64,000 nt of DNA from Pseudoduganella armeniaca (GTDB lineage: Bacteria; Pseudomonadota; Gammaproteobacteria; Burkholderiales; Burkholderiaceae_D): positions 1,426,001-1,490,000 of the forward strand of contig NZ_CP028324.1 of the NCBI RefSeq assembly GCF_003028855.1. Direction: 5' to 3'. Of this stretch, positions 45,101 to 52,912 are shown in pieces (position 1 is the first letter of the stretch; each line of letters opens with the position of its first letter). A program made the position numbers and the translations under genes. The notes beneath the pieces were generated by a model, which had not been told where the DNA came from, ran no database searches, and saw nothing but the letters and a program-made list of their open reading frames with translations.

Positions 45101-45724
45101 CTTGTAATCGAGGTCGCGTGCCAGCGTGGGCGCGACGATATAGCCGATCAGCATGACGACGCTGCTGACGTAGACGGGCAGCATGCGCCGCGTCAGCGCG
45201 GCCAGCACGTAGAAGATGGCGCCGAAGATGAACAGGTTGGGCAGCAGCGACAGCAGGTAAGGCAGCAGGTAGGCCTCCAGGCGGAAGCGACCGAGGCGCT
45301 CCGGGTCGATGCCCGGCAGCCAGTTGCCCAGCGCCAGGCCGAGCGGGATGCTGGCGAAGATCACGGCCAGCACCAGCCACCCGCCGGCGAAGCGGCCCAG
45401 CATGTACTGGTGCTTGCGGATCGGCGCCGTGAAGAAGAAGTGGTGCATGTCGTACTCGAAGTCCTGCTGCACCGCGCGGCCCATCAGCGCGGCCACCACG
45501 ATCACGCCCAGGCAGCCCAGGATGCTGGTGGTCAGCATCACGGGCATCGGCGCGTTGATCAGCACGCGGCCACCGAAGCCGATGGTGGCGTTCTTCAGCG
45601 CGCCGCCGGCGGCGGCCACGCACAGCAGCGCCAGCGCCAGGAACATCAGGAAGTACACCCACGTGGACAGCAGGCGGAAGCGCTGCTTCGCCTCGAACAG
45701 CGCGATGGAAAGGAGCGCGGTCAT
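42137..45724 (-). CDS. ABC-2 type permease fused to M1 family metallopeptidase
   Basis: A 1195-residue protein. Residues 1 to about 580 form a polytopic ABC-2-like membrane region with about a dozen membrane segments (FRLLSTWVYFLMFLALALL at the start). Residues about 620-1195 are an M1 peptidase domain with the zinc site H940-E-x-x-H944 in TAHEVAHQWWGHQ and likely third ligand E964 in SETLAEYSA. The exopeptidase GAMEN motif is replaced by SESMGF, so aminopeptidase activity is doubtful. The peptidase domain is after the last membrane helix and probably periplasmic. It starts one base after the ATPase stop, so the pair makes one transporter. Confidence 0.9.
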   Translation of the reverse strand: MTALLSIALFEAKQRFRLLSTWVYFLMFLALALLCVAAAGGALKNATIGFGGRVLINAPMPVMLTTSILGCLGVIVVAALMGRAVQQDFEYDMHHFFFTAPIRKHQYMLGRFAGGWLVLAVIFASIPLGLALGNWLPGIDPERLGRFRLEAYLLPYLLSLLPNLFIFGAIFYVLAALTRRMLPVYVSSVVMLIGYIVAPTLARDLDYKTLAALIDPFGTAAVLRLTEYWPIAERNARLVLPEGVYLLNRAIWCSFSLVVLMLGYWRFHFVGTQDGGNAAARGEGDVPLRITSTAARTAEAPDFKARSLALLLARMTWLNLRETTKNVYFFVIVLAGVLTMYAGALDMGSMWGTNTYPLTYVVLEMVSKTFTPFLLVVTTFYAGELVWREREHRMALLLDALPVPSWLPMFAKLAALVGLQALLLLLVMLCGMSIQVFHGYFQLEPGLYAKALFTIELPYYALVAVLAIAMQVLIGHKYMAYFAMIVYYVATIVLAGFGLEHPLLMYGVTPEIHYSDMNGFGHFLLRERWYQLYWAGAALVLVVLTLAFWPRGANEEWRTRRRLARHALTLPVLATFVGGVLLFLGTGAVLFYNLNVANRFETAYRQAADRADYEKRYKRVAALAQPRIADVKLTVDIVPAQRRLVVKGRYLLQNRSAQPIGTVYVTQEPHGTLRPVRFGVPARVTLDDALLGFHAYALATPLAPGATLPMDFEIVYEPKGILGLGQDTPVVANGTFFNNRVLPHIGYQRASELTDPRDRRRHGLPAQERQLPRDDAKGLANNLLGSDADWVTFDAVIGTAADQTAIAPGTLLKEWTARGRRYFHYRMDKPILNFYSFQSARYAVRHDWWQDVGIELYYHPGHEVNLDRITRGARDALDYYSRNFGPYQHKVLRVVEFPAYERFAQSYPNTVPFSESMGFIAKVDEKNPKDIDYPYYVTAHEVAHQWWGHQLVGGDTRGGTVLSETLAEYSALMVMKKTFGPERMRRFLRYDLDMYLRGRTMENGKELPLADNENQRYIHYRKGSLAMYQLQDIVGEERINALLRRLLQQHAYRGSPYPSVSVLVDGLRAAVPTDQAYLVDDLFNSIVLYDNRALSATFRKRWEGRYDVTVTVQASKLRADGLGAEKEVAMADLVDIGVDDRDGKPLLRERRRIVNGTTTFKLIVTGRPARAGIDPDNKLIDRKPDDNMTAVEFPP

Positions 45725-45725
45725 G

Positions 45726-46616
45726 TCAGTCGCAGGCGTCGGTCACGTGGCGGCCGGCGATGGTGGCGAAGTACACGTCCTCCAGGTCGCCGATGGCTTC
45801 CTCGAAGCCGTCGCCCGGATCGGTGTCGCTGTAGGCGTGGATCAGGGTGCGGCCCGACAGCAGGCGTGTCGAGATGATCGTGTGGCGCTGCTGGAAGTAG
45901 GCCAGGTCCTTCTTGTCGACGAAGCGCGCCCAGATCTTGCAGCTGATGTCGTCGATCAGTTCCTGCGTGGCGCCGGTGACCAGCAGCTCGCCCTTGTTGA
46001 TGATGGCCATGTTGGAGCACAGGTCGGCCACGTCGCTGACGATGTGCGTCGAGAGGATCACGGTGCGCTCGTCGCCGATGTCGGACAGCAGGTTGTGGAA
46101 GCGTACCCGCTCCTGCGGGTCGAGGCCGGCCGTCGGTTCGTCGACGATGATCAGCTTCGGGTCGCCCAGCAGCGCCTGGGCGATGCCGAAGCGCTGGCGC
46201 ATGCCGCCCGAGAAGGTGCCCAGCTTCTGGTGGCGCACGTCGAACAGGTTGGTCTGCTGCAGCAAGCCGTCGACGATCTCGCGCCGGCGGGCCCGTTGCG
46301 ACAGGCCTTTCAGGATGGCGAAGTGGTCCAGCAGCTCATAGGCGGTCACCTTGGGATAGACGCCGAAATCCTGCGGCAGGTAGCCCAGCTGGCGGCGGAC
46401 TTCGTCTTTTTCGTCCAGCACGTCCAGCTCGCCGAAAAAGACGGAACCCGCGTCACATTCCTGCAGGGTGGCCAGGATGCGCATCAGCGTCGACTTGCCG
46501 GCGCCATTCGGCCCCAGCAGGCCAAACATGCCGGACGGAATCGTCAGTGAAATATTGTCCAGGGCCACCACGCCATTGGCGTAGGTCTTGGACAGGTTGC
46601 GGATCCTTAGCTCCAT
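45726..46616 (-). CDS. ABC transporter ATP-binding protein
   Basis: A 296-residue ATPase from ATG 46616, chosen because caggag lies 6 bases upstream and MELRIRNLSKTY is a natural start. It has Walker A GPNGAGKST, Q-loop LPQDFG, signature FSGGMRQR, Walker B LIIVDEPTAGLDP and H-loop STHIV. The C-terminal 70 residues (WARFVDKKDLAYFQQRH) form a CcmA-type extension. It pairs with the fused permease-peptidase next door. The substrate is unknown. Confidence 0.93.
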   Translation of the reverse strand: MELRIRNLSKTYANGVVALDNISLTIPSGMFGLLGPNGAGKSTLMRILATLQECDAGSVFFGELDVLDEKDEVRRQLGYLPQDFGVYPKVTAYELLDHFAILKGLSQRARRREIVDGLLQQTNLFDVRHQKLGTFSGGMRQRFGIAQALLGDPKLIIVDEPTAGLDPQERVRFHNLLSDIGDERTVILSTHIVSDVADLCSNMAIINKGELLVTGATQELIDDISCKIWARFVDKKDLAYFQQRHTIISTRLLSGRTLIHAYSDTDPGDGFEEAIGDLEDVYFATIAGRHVTDACD

Positions 46617-46852
46617 GCTTACTCCTGAAAACTGACTGCGGCGCAGCATGGGGCGCCGCCGGGAGCCCCATGCGCACCTCTGCACATGATGGCATTGTAT
46701 TGAAACGACGACACATCGGTTGCCCCCTTGCGACAGGGTGCGCTTTATGCGCCCCAGGCCGTGGAATCCGGGCCCTGGGACGGCAGAGTTGAAAAAGCGT
46801 CAAGGGTAACGCGCGGGGCCACGGGTGGCAAGCTTGCGCTATAGTGCTGGCC
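46617..46852. promoter_or_regulatory. Divergent region ABC ATPase / 46853 gene
   Basis: A 236-bp divergent space. On the plus strand tatagt at 46840-46845 lies 7 bp before the ATG at 46853, which would put the transcription start at or next to the start codon. No promoter for the ATPase gene is obvious. Nothing else is recognised. Confidence 0.4.
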
Positions 46853-47314
46853 ATGAGCCAGGAAACCACCAAACTCGATACGGCGCTGCAGGAAAAGATC
46901 CTGGCCGTGACCCGCTGCGGCCTGACGGCCAAGGAATCCACCGGCTTCTTCCGCGTGGCGCTGGGCCTGTGCTACCTGGCCACGCTGATGACGAAGGAGG
47001 CGCTCGACTTCAAGAAGCTGGACAAGGAGTTCAACCGCTTCATCTACCGCTCCATCGGCCCCGGCCACAGCATCACCAGCATCTTGCAGTACATGAGCGG
47101 CGAAGGCGTCGTCAAGGTGCTCGATTCGGCGCGCTTCATGCGCGCGTTCGGCGACTACTGCCCGCACGTGCCGCTCGAATCGATCCCGTTCCTGCTGGGG
47201 CTGAACCTGGGCGTGGCCAAGGACTTCTCCGGGCTGGACGTGCGCGGCCCCGTGGCCGACTGGATCGAACGCCAGCGCATCCTGCGCGAGGAACAGGAAG
47301 GCGGCGCAGCCTAG
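46853..47314 (+). CDS. Conserved hypothetical cytoplasmic protein
   Basis: A 153-residue protein with no family I recognise. It is helical, with TRCGLTAKESTGFFRVALGLCYLATLM and YRSIGPGHSITSILQYMSGEG, and has no signal peptide or clear membrane segment. I chose ATG 46853; an in-frame GTG at 46844 would add three residues but overlaps the likely -10 box. Codon use matches the neighbours. It is followed after 67 bp by coq7, which has its own TATAAT. Confidence 0.75.
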   Translation: MSQETTKLDTALQEKILAVTRCGLTAKESTGFFRVALGLCYLATLMTKEALDFKKLDKEFNRFIYRSIGPGHSITSILQYMSGEGVVKVLDSARFMRAFGDYCPHVPLESIPFLLGLNLGVAKDFSGLDVRGPVADWIERQRILREEQEGGAA

Positions 47315-47343
47315 GCCGCGCGACGCGCGGGCGGTCCGGCGCT

Positions 47344-47349
47344 TATAAT
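47344..47349 (+). promoter_or_regulatory. -10 box of coq7
   Basis: A perfect tataat in gcttataatcg, 32 bp before the coq7 ATG. The -35 position is GC-rich and poor. Confidence 0.5.
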
Positions 47350-47381
47350 CGTGGCCATCGGAACAAGCAGGACAGCATGCC

Positions 47382-48023
47382 ATGAGCTCCAAATACCATA
47401 ACCCCCTGGACCGTTTCATCTGCAGCGCGGACAAGGCGCTGCGCGTCATCTCGGGCGTGGCCTCGGCCTCGCGCCCGACGCCGGCCGTGCACGTCGACGA
47501 TGCCCACCTGACGGACGAGGAGCGCAAGCACAGCGCAGGCCTGATCCGCGTCGATCACGTGGGCGAGGTGATGGCGCAGGCGCTGTACAACTCGCAGGCC
47601 CGCTTCGCCAAGAGCGAGGCGCTGCGCGAACAGTTCGAGAAGGCCAGCCGCGAGGAAGAGGATCACCTGGCCTGGACGGCGCAGCGCCTGAAGGAATTGA
47701 ATTCGCAGACCAGCGTGCTGGCGCCGCTGTTCTATGCCGGTGCCTACGCGCTGGGCACGGTGGCCGCCAAGATGGGCGACCCGCACAGCCTGGGCTTCGT
47801 CGTCGAGACCGAACGCCAGGTCGAGAAGCACCTGGAATCGCACATGCAGCGCCTGCCGGCGGGCGACGCCAAGTCGCGCGCCATCGTCGACCAGATGCGC
47901 ATCGACGAGATCGCGCACGGCAAGGCCGCCCAGGACGCGGGCGCGGCGGAGACGCCGTTGCCGGTCAAGCTGGCGATGACGGCGATGTCCAAGCTGATGA
48001 CGGGCACCACCTACTACATCTGA
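47382..48023 (+). CDS. coq7: 2-polyprenyl-3-methyl-6-methoxy-1,4-benzoquinone monooxygenase
   Basis: Coq7 is the di-iron hydroxylase for the penultimate step of ubiquinone synthesis. The 213-residue protein has the ferritin-like fold with iron ligands in two repeats: LIRVDHVGEVMAQALYN with EEEDHLAW, and VVETERQVEKHLESH with RIDEIAHGK. This is the bacterial Coq7 form, used in betaproteobacteria in place of UbiF. The length is normal. Probably a single gene. Confidence 0.96.
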   Translation: MSSKYHNPLDRFICSADKALRVISGVASASRPTPAVHVDDAHLTDEERKHSAGLIRVDHVGEVMAQALYNSQARFAKSEALREQFEKASREEEDHLAWTAQRLKELNSQTSVLAPLFYAGAYALGTVAAKMGDPHSLGFVVETERQVEKHLESHMQRLPAGDAKSRAIVDQMRIDEIAHGKAAQDAGAAETPLPVKLAMTAMSKLMTGTTYYI

Positions 48024-48048
48024 AGCAGCGGGGACAGCCGAGGTACCC

Positions 48049-48100
48049 GGGGACAGGCTCGATATGCGGGTCTTCGACCCGCATATCGGAGCCTGTCCCC
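48049..48100. repeat. Palindromic hairpin between coq7 and the metallopeptidase gene
   Basis: ggggacaggctc followed by gatatgcgggtc pairs with gacccgcatatcggagcctgtcccc around tc, with one bulged base. It is related to the ggtgacaggcaccgat arms of the 25-kb array. It is the only such element here that lies between co-directional genes rather than at a convergent junction; it may act as a terminator for coq7 though no T-run follows. Confidence 0.85.
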
Positions 48101-48190
48101 TTGGGTGTGAAGTTGTGACAAGGCGTAACTTGCGCCATTGAACCCGCTCCAGCCTTTATAGTGGCGAAAAAACACTATAAGGAGTGCATC

Positions 48191-49057
48191 ATGCGCTGGG
48201 AAGGCAATCGGGAAAGCGACAACGTGGAAGACCGCCGTGGCGACGGCGGCGGCGGTGGCGGGTTCAGTTTCGGCGGCGGCTCGCTGGGCATCGGCGGCGT
48301 CGTTGTCGCGCTGGTGTTGTCGTACGTGCTGGGCGTCAGCCCCAGCACCATCCTCGGCCTGATGAGCGGCGGCGCGCCGCAGCAACAGGCACAGACGCGC
48401 ACCGCGCCGGCCAACGACGAGACCACGCGCTTCGTGCGCACCGTGCTGGCCGATACGGAAGACGTGTGGGGCAACCTGTTCCGCCAGCAGGGCGAGACGT
48501 ACGCCCAGCCGAAGCTGGTGCTGTTCTCCGGCCGTACCCCGACCGCTTGCGGCACCGGCCAGTCGGCCACGGGGCCGTTCTACTGCCCGCCGGACCAGCG
48601 CGTCTACATCGACCTCGACTTCTTCAAGCTGATGCAGCAGCGCTTCCACGTCACCGGTGAATTCGCCCAAGCCTACGTGATCGCGCACGAGATCGGCCAT
48701 CACGTGCAGAACCTGATGGGGCTGTCGGACAAGGTGCACAACGCCCAGCAGCGCCTGAGCGAGGCCGAGGGCAACGCCTTATCCGTGAAACTGGAGCTGC
48801 AGGCGGACTGCTTTGCCGGTGTGTGGGCCTTCCACGCCAACCGCTCGCGCCAGATCCTGGAGCAGGGCGATATCGAGACGGCGCTGTCGGCCGCCACCGC
48901 CATCGGCGACGACGCATTGCAGCGCCAGTCGCAGGGCTACGTGGTGCCGGACTCGTTCACGCACGGTACGTCGGCGCAGCGGGTGCGCTGGTTCCGGCGC
49001 GGCATCGACAGCGGCGAGATCGCGCAGTGCGATACCTTTAGCGGGCGGCGGCTGTGA
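48191..49057 (+). CDS. Neutral zinc metallopeptidase, YpfJ type
   Basis: A 288-residue putative zinc peptidase. The start MRWEGNRESDNVEDRRG is conserved; aaggag stands 6 bases before it. After a Gly-rich stretch there is one membrane anchor (about residues 30-50, LGIGGVVVALVLSYVLG), and the catalytic region has ACGTGQSATGPFYCPPDQRVYIDLDFF and the zinc motif HEIGHHVQNL, then ELQADCFAGVWA with the third ligand. E. coli YpfJ is the relative; its substrate is unknown. A tatagt box lies about 30 bp upstream. Confidence 0.93.
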   Translation: MRWEGNRESDNVEDRRGDGGGGGGFSFGGGSLGIGGVVVALVLSYVLGVSPSTILGLMSGGAPQQQAQTRTAPANDETTRFVRTVLADTEDVWGNLFRQQGETYAQPKLVLFSGRTPTACGTGQSATGPFYCPPDQRVYIDLDFFKLMQQRFHVTGEFAQAYVIAHEIGHHVQNLMGLSDKVHNAQQRLSEAEGNALSVKLELQADCFAGVWAFHANRSRQILEQGDIETALSAATAIGDDALQRQSQGYVVPDSFTHGTSAQRVRWFRRGIDSGEIAQCDTFSGRRL

Positions 49058-49059
49058 TG

Positions 49060-49136
49060 CTCGGGTCTGTCCCCGCAGGGGACTGACCCTGAAGTTGGTT
49101 ATGTCCCACGAATACGCAGTAAATTCCGGGGTCAGC
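49060..49136. repeat. Half-degraded REPIN-like element, convergent junction metallopeptidase / udk
   Basis: The left arm is intact (gggtctgtccccgcagggga then ctgaccct) but the right arm is reduced to ccggggtcagccc with the gacagaccc part lost. The core is different again. It is the decayed form of the element seen intact at 10133 and 38457. Confidence 0.75.
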
Positions 49137-49202
49137 CCTTGCAAGGAGCAAAGCAGGGGTTTCGATGAGCATGCTCCTCGCCAGCGCCAAGACCCCAGCG
49201 CC

Positions 49203-49850
49203 TCAGGGCCGCTGCAACTGCAACTGCCCGATCACGCTGGCCACCTTGGTCGTAATGACATCGACGGCCGGATCGTTGGCGCCGTGCGGCAGGATCACGT
49301 CGGCATGGCGCTTGGTCGGCTCGATGAACTGCTTGTGCATCGGCCGCACCGTTTCCAGGTATTGGTTGACGATGCTCTCCATCGAGCGGCCGCGCTCGGC
49401 GATGTCGCGCTGCATGCGCCGGATGAAGCGCACGTCCGGCGCGGTGTCGACGAAGATCTTCAGCGACATCATCTCGCGCAATTGCGCGTCGTACAGGGCG
49501 AACAGACCCTCGATGACGATGACCGGCGCCGGCTTGACGGGGATGGTCCGGGTGGAACGGTTGTCGATCGTGAAATCGTACTCGGGCATCGCGATCGTCT
49601 CGCCATTGCGCAGGGCCTGCACGTGCTGGATCAGCAGCGGCCAGTCGAAGGCTTGCGGATGGTCGTAGTTCTGCTTGCGGCGTACTTCGGGAGGGAGGTG
49701 AGTCTGGTCACAGTAGTAATCGTCCTGCATCACGACCGAGACCATGTCGGCGCCGAAGGAGGCCAGCACCTGCTGGGACACCGTCGATTTCCCGCTGCCG
49801 CTGCCACCGGCGACGCCGATGACAAAGGGGTGAAAAGTATTCTGATTCAT
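49203..49850 (-). CDS. udk: Uridine kinase
   Basis: Udk phosphorylates uridine and cytidine in pyrimidine salvage. The 215-residue protein from ATG 49850 has the P-loop GVAGGSGSGKST near the N-terminus, VMQDDYYCDQ with substrate-binding Asp, YDHPQAFDW, IEGLFAL and RFIRRMQRDIAERGRS. The length equals the family norm. The longer in-frame reading upstream has no signs of coding. It converges on the metallopeptidase gene across the decayed repeat. Confidence 0.96.
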   Translation of the reverse strand: MNQNTFHPFVIGVAGGSGSGKSTVSQQVLASFGADMVSVVMQDDYYCDQTHLPPEVRRKQNYDHPQAFDWPLLIQHVQALRNGETIAMPEYDFTIDNRSTRTIPVKPAPVIVIEGLFALYDAQLREMMSLKIFVDTAPDVRFIRRMQRDIAERGRSMESIVNQYLETVRPMHKQFIEPTKRHADVILPHGANDPAVDVITTKVASVIGQLQLQRP

Positions 49851-49969
49851 CCTCGCATGATACCGGAATACGGTCGCGCCGGCCCGGTTGGCGGCGCCCA
49901 CTGTGGCTCGATGAGTCCTTTGACAACCTTGTTGTTGCACGCCCCGTGCCGCAGTTCCTGGCGCTTGTT

Positions 49970-50521
49970 TCACCATTTGCAACCGGTGTCGGTGACCGTG
50001 TCGTACAGCAGTGGAATCAGCCGGAGCGGGTCCAGCGTCGCGCCGCCGCTGTACTTCTTCGTGCAATCTTCCCGGCCTGCCTTCTTGATGGCGCGCGCGC
50101 CATCGCTGTCGTCCTTGCCGCGGATGCGCTGCTCGTCCTGCACCCGCTCCAGCGGATCACGCCGGCGCTTGCGTTCGTAATCGCCAGCGGCAGCGCGCAG
50201 GGCGACCAGGTCGAGCGCCGGCGCCGGTGCCGGCGCGGTTTCCCCGGCGGCCGGCGTGGCGGGAGCCGGGCTGGAGGGCGGCGCTGCCGCGATTGCGGCG
50301 ACCGGCTGGCGCCGCGTCGGGTTGGGCGATGGCCGCGCCCTGGCTGGCGCTGGCGGCGCGACCGCCACGACCCGCGGCCTTGGCGGCGCCACGAACACCA
50401 GGTCCGCGTAGACCACCGCTTCTCGCACCGGCAACACAAGGCCGCTGCGCGCCATCAGCAGCGCCAGCGCCAAGTGCAGTCCCGCCAGCGCAAGCAGCAG
50501 GGCGCACCGCCGCAACGCCAT
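49970..50521 (-). CDS. Hypothetical membrane-anchored Pro/Ala-rich protein
   Basis: A 183-residue protein I do not recognise. Residues 5-25 form a membrane anchor or signal (CALLLALAGLHLALALLMA); a Pro/Ala-rich stretch of about 60 residues follows, as in TonB-like or cell-wall-spanning linkers. The C-terminal 75 residues are charged (ALRAAAGDYERKRRRDPLERVQDEQ) and end with a small domain with two cysteines (REDCTKKYSG..DTGCKW) that may form a disulfide. Its ATG overlaps the OsmC stop (TGATG), so it is translationally coupled to that gene. Confidence 0.7.
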   Translation of the reverse strand: MALRRCALLLALAGLHLALALLMARSGLVLPVREAVVYADLVFVAPPRPRVVAVAPPAPARARPSPNPTRRQPVAAIAAAPPSSPAPATPAAGETAPAPAPALDLVALRAAAGDYERKRRRDPLERVQDEQRIRGKDDSDGARAIKKAGREDCTKKYSGGATLDPLRLIPLLYDTVTDTGCKW

Positions 50522-50943
50522 CAGACTTCGACGATCTCGATGCTGTGCGTGATCTCGGCCGTCTTGGCCAGCATGATGCTGGCCGAGCAGTACTTGTCGT
50601 GCGACAGCGTGACGGCCCGTTCCACCGCCTCCGGCTTCAAGTCGCGGCCAGTGACCACGAAATGGAAGTTAATCTTGGTGAAGACCTTCGGTTCCGTCTC
50701 GGCGCGCTCGGCCTGCAAGGTGACGTCGCAGCCGCGCACGTCGGCACGGCCCTTCTTCAGGATCAGTACCACGTCATAGGCCGTGCAGCCGCCGGTGCCC
50801 AGCAGGACCATTTCCATCGGCCGCGGCGCCAGGTTGTGGCCGCCGCCTTCGGGCGCGCCGTCCATCGCGACCATGTGGCCGGAGCCGGTCTGCGCGCGAA
50901 AACTCATGCCCGACGGGCCATTCCAGCTGACTTTTACTTCCAT
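50521..50943 (-). CDS. OsmC family protein
   Basis: A 140-residue OsmC/Ohr-type protein, a likely thiol peroxidase. The two reactive cysteines are in MVLLGTGGCTAYDVV and HDKYCSASIML. The sequence MEVKVSWNGPSGMSF and the GGCTAYDV context put it in the YhfA-like branch rather than Ohr. It starts 47 bp after the ABC permease stop and overlaps the next gene, so it may belong to the same transcript. Confidence 0.92.
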   Translation of the reverse strand: MEVKVSWNGPSGMSFRAQTGSGHMVAMDGAPEGGGHNLAPRPMEMVLLGTGGCTAYDVVLILKKGRADVRGCDVTLQAERAETEPKVFTKINFHFVVTGRDLKPEAVERAVTLSHDKYCSASIMLAKTAEITHSIEIVEV

Positions 50944-50990
50944 TGCTTTTCTCCGCTTCGATATTGGTAACGTCGATTGTATGCCAGCTG

Positions 50991-52181
50991 TCAGATCGCC
51001 ATCAGGTAGCGGTCGCTTTTCATCCGCCGCACCGTGAAGGCGATGCACAGCAGTGCCAGCAGCAGGCTGGCACCGAACGTCAGCGCGAACGGCAGCACGC
51101 CCACGCTCTGGCCCTTGGCCAGCTCGCGCAGCAAGGTCTGGTGCGACAGCACCGGCACCAGGTACATCCAGGTGGCCGTGGTCAGGTTCATCATCGGCAC
51201 GACAATGACGGGCACCATCGGGATCATGATGGCGAAGCTGGCCGTCGTCTGCGCTTCCTTGAACGTCTTCGCGTTGATCGCCAGCGCGATCTCGAGCGCC
51301 GCCGCGAACAACGGCAGCGACAGCGCCGTGACGCAGACAATGGCAAGGTCGGCCCACGACAGCCGCCACGACATGCCGATCTCCTCCAGCGGCAGCCATT
51401 TCAGCACGCCGTGCGCGATGATCAGCTCCAGCGTCAAGCCGACGATCGACAGCAGGGCGGCCGCCAGCCATTTGCCCAGCACCAGGTCGAGCGGGCTGGC
51501 CGGCTGCGCCAGCAGCACTTCCAGCGAGCGCCGTTCCCGCTCGCCCGCCGTGCTGTCGACGGCGGTGCTGAGGCAGAAGAAGAACGCCGGGATGAAGAAC
51601 ATGCCCAGCATCGTGCCGATGACGGCGGACGAGCGCGAAGCACTGGTGCCGGTGTCGTACTTCTGCAGCTGCACCGGATACAGCGTCGCCGGCGAGACGC
51701 CATGGGCCAGCAGGCGCGCGCCCGCGATCGTGTTGCCGTAGCTGCGCACCACGTGCTCGATGTCGCCGACCTTGCGGCCGTTGTCCGAAGCCGAGTCGTA
51801 CCACAGCTCGACGCGGGCCGGGCGCATGCTGCGGTAGTCGTCGCCGTAGCTGTCCGACAGGCGCAGCACGGCCGCCGTCTTCTGGCTGCGCAGCAGCGCT
51901 GTAATCTGCTCTTCCGTCATGGCGTCGGCCGCGTGGATGGTGACGTTCTTCTGCTTCAGTTGCGTCATCAGGGTCGGCGCGCGCGCCGCGCCGATCACGG
52001 TCAGCTCGATGCCTTCCTTTTCCGGCTTGGTCGCACGGCTGATCTGCTGCTGCAGCACGCCGCCCACCAGCATCGGATACATCAGCACGAACAACAGCAC
52101 CAGGCCCATGGCGCGGCGATCGCGCACCGTCTCGCGCAATTCCTTCAGCAGCACGACGATAAAGGGTGGCCGCGCGCTCAT
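50991..52181 (-). CDS. ABC-2 type permease, NatB-like
   Basis: A 396-residue permease. One N-terminal membrane segment (LVLLFVLMYPMLVGGVL) is followed by a large extracytoplasmic domain (about residues 65-205) and about five C-terminal membrane segments with the family stretch STAGERERRSLEVLLAQPASPLDLVLGKWLAAALLS. This is the NatB/ABC-2_3 architecture, found in sodium and drug exporters. Its ATG overlaps the stop of the ATPase gene (ATGA). The substrate is unknown. Confidence 0.9.
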   Translation of the reverse strand: MSARPPFIVVLLKELRETVRDRRAMGLVLLFVLMYPMLVGGVLQQQISRATKPEKEGIELTVIGAARAPTLMTQLKQKNVTIHAADAMTEEQITALLRSQKTAAVLRLSDSYGDDYRSMRPARVELWYDSASDNGRKVGDIEHVVRSYGNTIAGARLLAHGVSPATLYPVQLQKYDTGTSASRSSAVIGTMLGMFFIPAFFFCLSTAVDSTAGERERRSLEVLLAQPASPLDLVLGKWLAAALLSIVGLTLELIIAHGVLKWLPLEEIGMSWRLSWADLAIVCVTALSLPLFAAALEIALAINAKTFKEAQTTASFAIMIPMVPVIVVPMMNLTTATWMYLVPVLSHQTLLRELAKGQSVGVLPFALTFGASLLLALLCIAFTVRRMKSDRYLMAI

Positions 52182-52912
52182 ACGGAAATCCCTTCCTCGG
52201 TGCCGACCAGTTTGACGAACGCGTCTTCCAGGCTGGCGATGCCGGTGCGCTCGCACAACGACTGCGGCGTGCCTTGCGCCACCGTGCGGCCGTTGGCGAT
52301 GACGATGACGTCGTCGCAGGAACTGGTCACCTCCTGCATCACATGGGTGGCCATGATGACGCAGCAGCCATCGGCCCGCAGCGCGGCCAGCGCACGCCGC
52401 AACGCCCGCGTGCTCATCACGTCCAGGCCACGGCTCGGTTCATCCAGCAGCAGGTTGCGCGGGCGGTGCAGCAGCGTGCGCGCCAGCGCCACCTTGATGC
52501 GCTGGCCCTGGCTGAAGCCTTTCGAGCGGCGTTCCAGGATGTCCTCCAGCGCCAGCAGTTGCGTCACCTCGTCGATGCGGCGGGCCAGGTCGGCAGCGTC
52601 CATGCCATTCAGTTCGCCGAAGTAGCGCAGGTATTCGCGCGTGGTCAGCTTGTCGTACAGCCCGAACTGGTCGGTCAGGAAGCCGATGCTGCGCCGCACC
52701 GTCATCGGGTCGCGCCCCGGGTCGATGCCATCGACGGCGATGTGGCCGGCATCGCGCCGCAGCAGGCCGACCAGCATGCGCAGCAGGGTCGTCTTGCCGG
52801 CGCCGTTGGGCCCCAGCAGCGCCGTGACCTGGCCGTCGCGCGCCGTGAACGAGGCGCCGGCCAGGGCCTGCACCTTGCCGAAATGCTTGGTGACGTCCTG
52901 AATTTCAATCAT
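52178..52912 (-). CDS. ABC transporter ATP-binding protein, NatA-like
   Basis: A 244-residue ATPase with Walker A GPNGAGKTT, Q-loop LTDQFGLYD, signature FSQGQRIKVALAR, Walker B NLLLDEPSRGLDV and H-loop ATHVM. The signature has Q in place of the usual second G (FSQGQ rather than LSGGQ), as in NatA proteins. It overlaps both neighbours by four bases: S33 peptidase before it, NatB-like permease after it. Confidence 0.93.
   Translation of the reverse strand: MIEIQDVTKHFGKVQALAGASFTARDGQVTALLGPNGAGKTTLLRMLVGLLRRDAGHIAVDGIDPGRDPMTVRRSIGFLTDQFGLYDKLTTREYLRYFGELNGMDAADLARRIDEVTQLLALEDILERRSKGFSQGQRIKVALARTLLHRPRNLLLDEPSRGLDVMSTRALRRALAALRADGCCVIMATHVMQEVTSSCDDVIVIANGRTVAQGTPQSLCERTGIASLEDAFVKLVGTEEGISV

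Noticed and set aside
42071..45877. A 1268-residue open frame on the plus strand, antisense to the M1-fused permease, and similar long frames at 5544-7979, 913-2412, 18315-21110 and 26982-29969
   Set aside because: All lie opposite well-supported genes and consist of His/Arg/Gln/Ala-rich sequence with no domain. In GC-rich DNA the antisense third-codon frame is often open; these are shadows.
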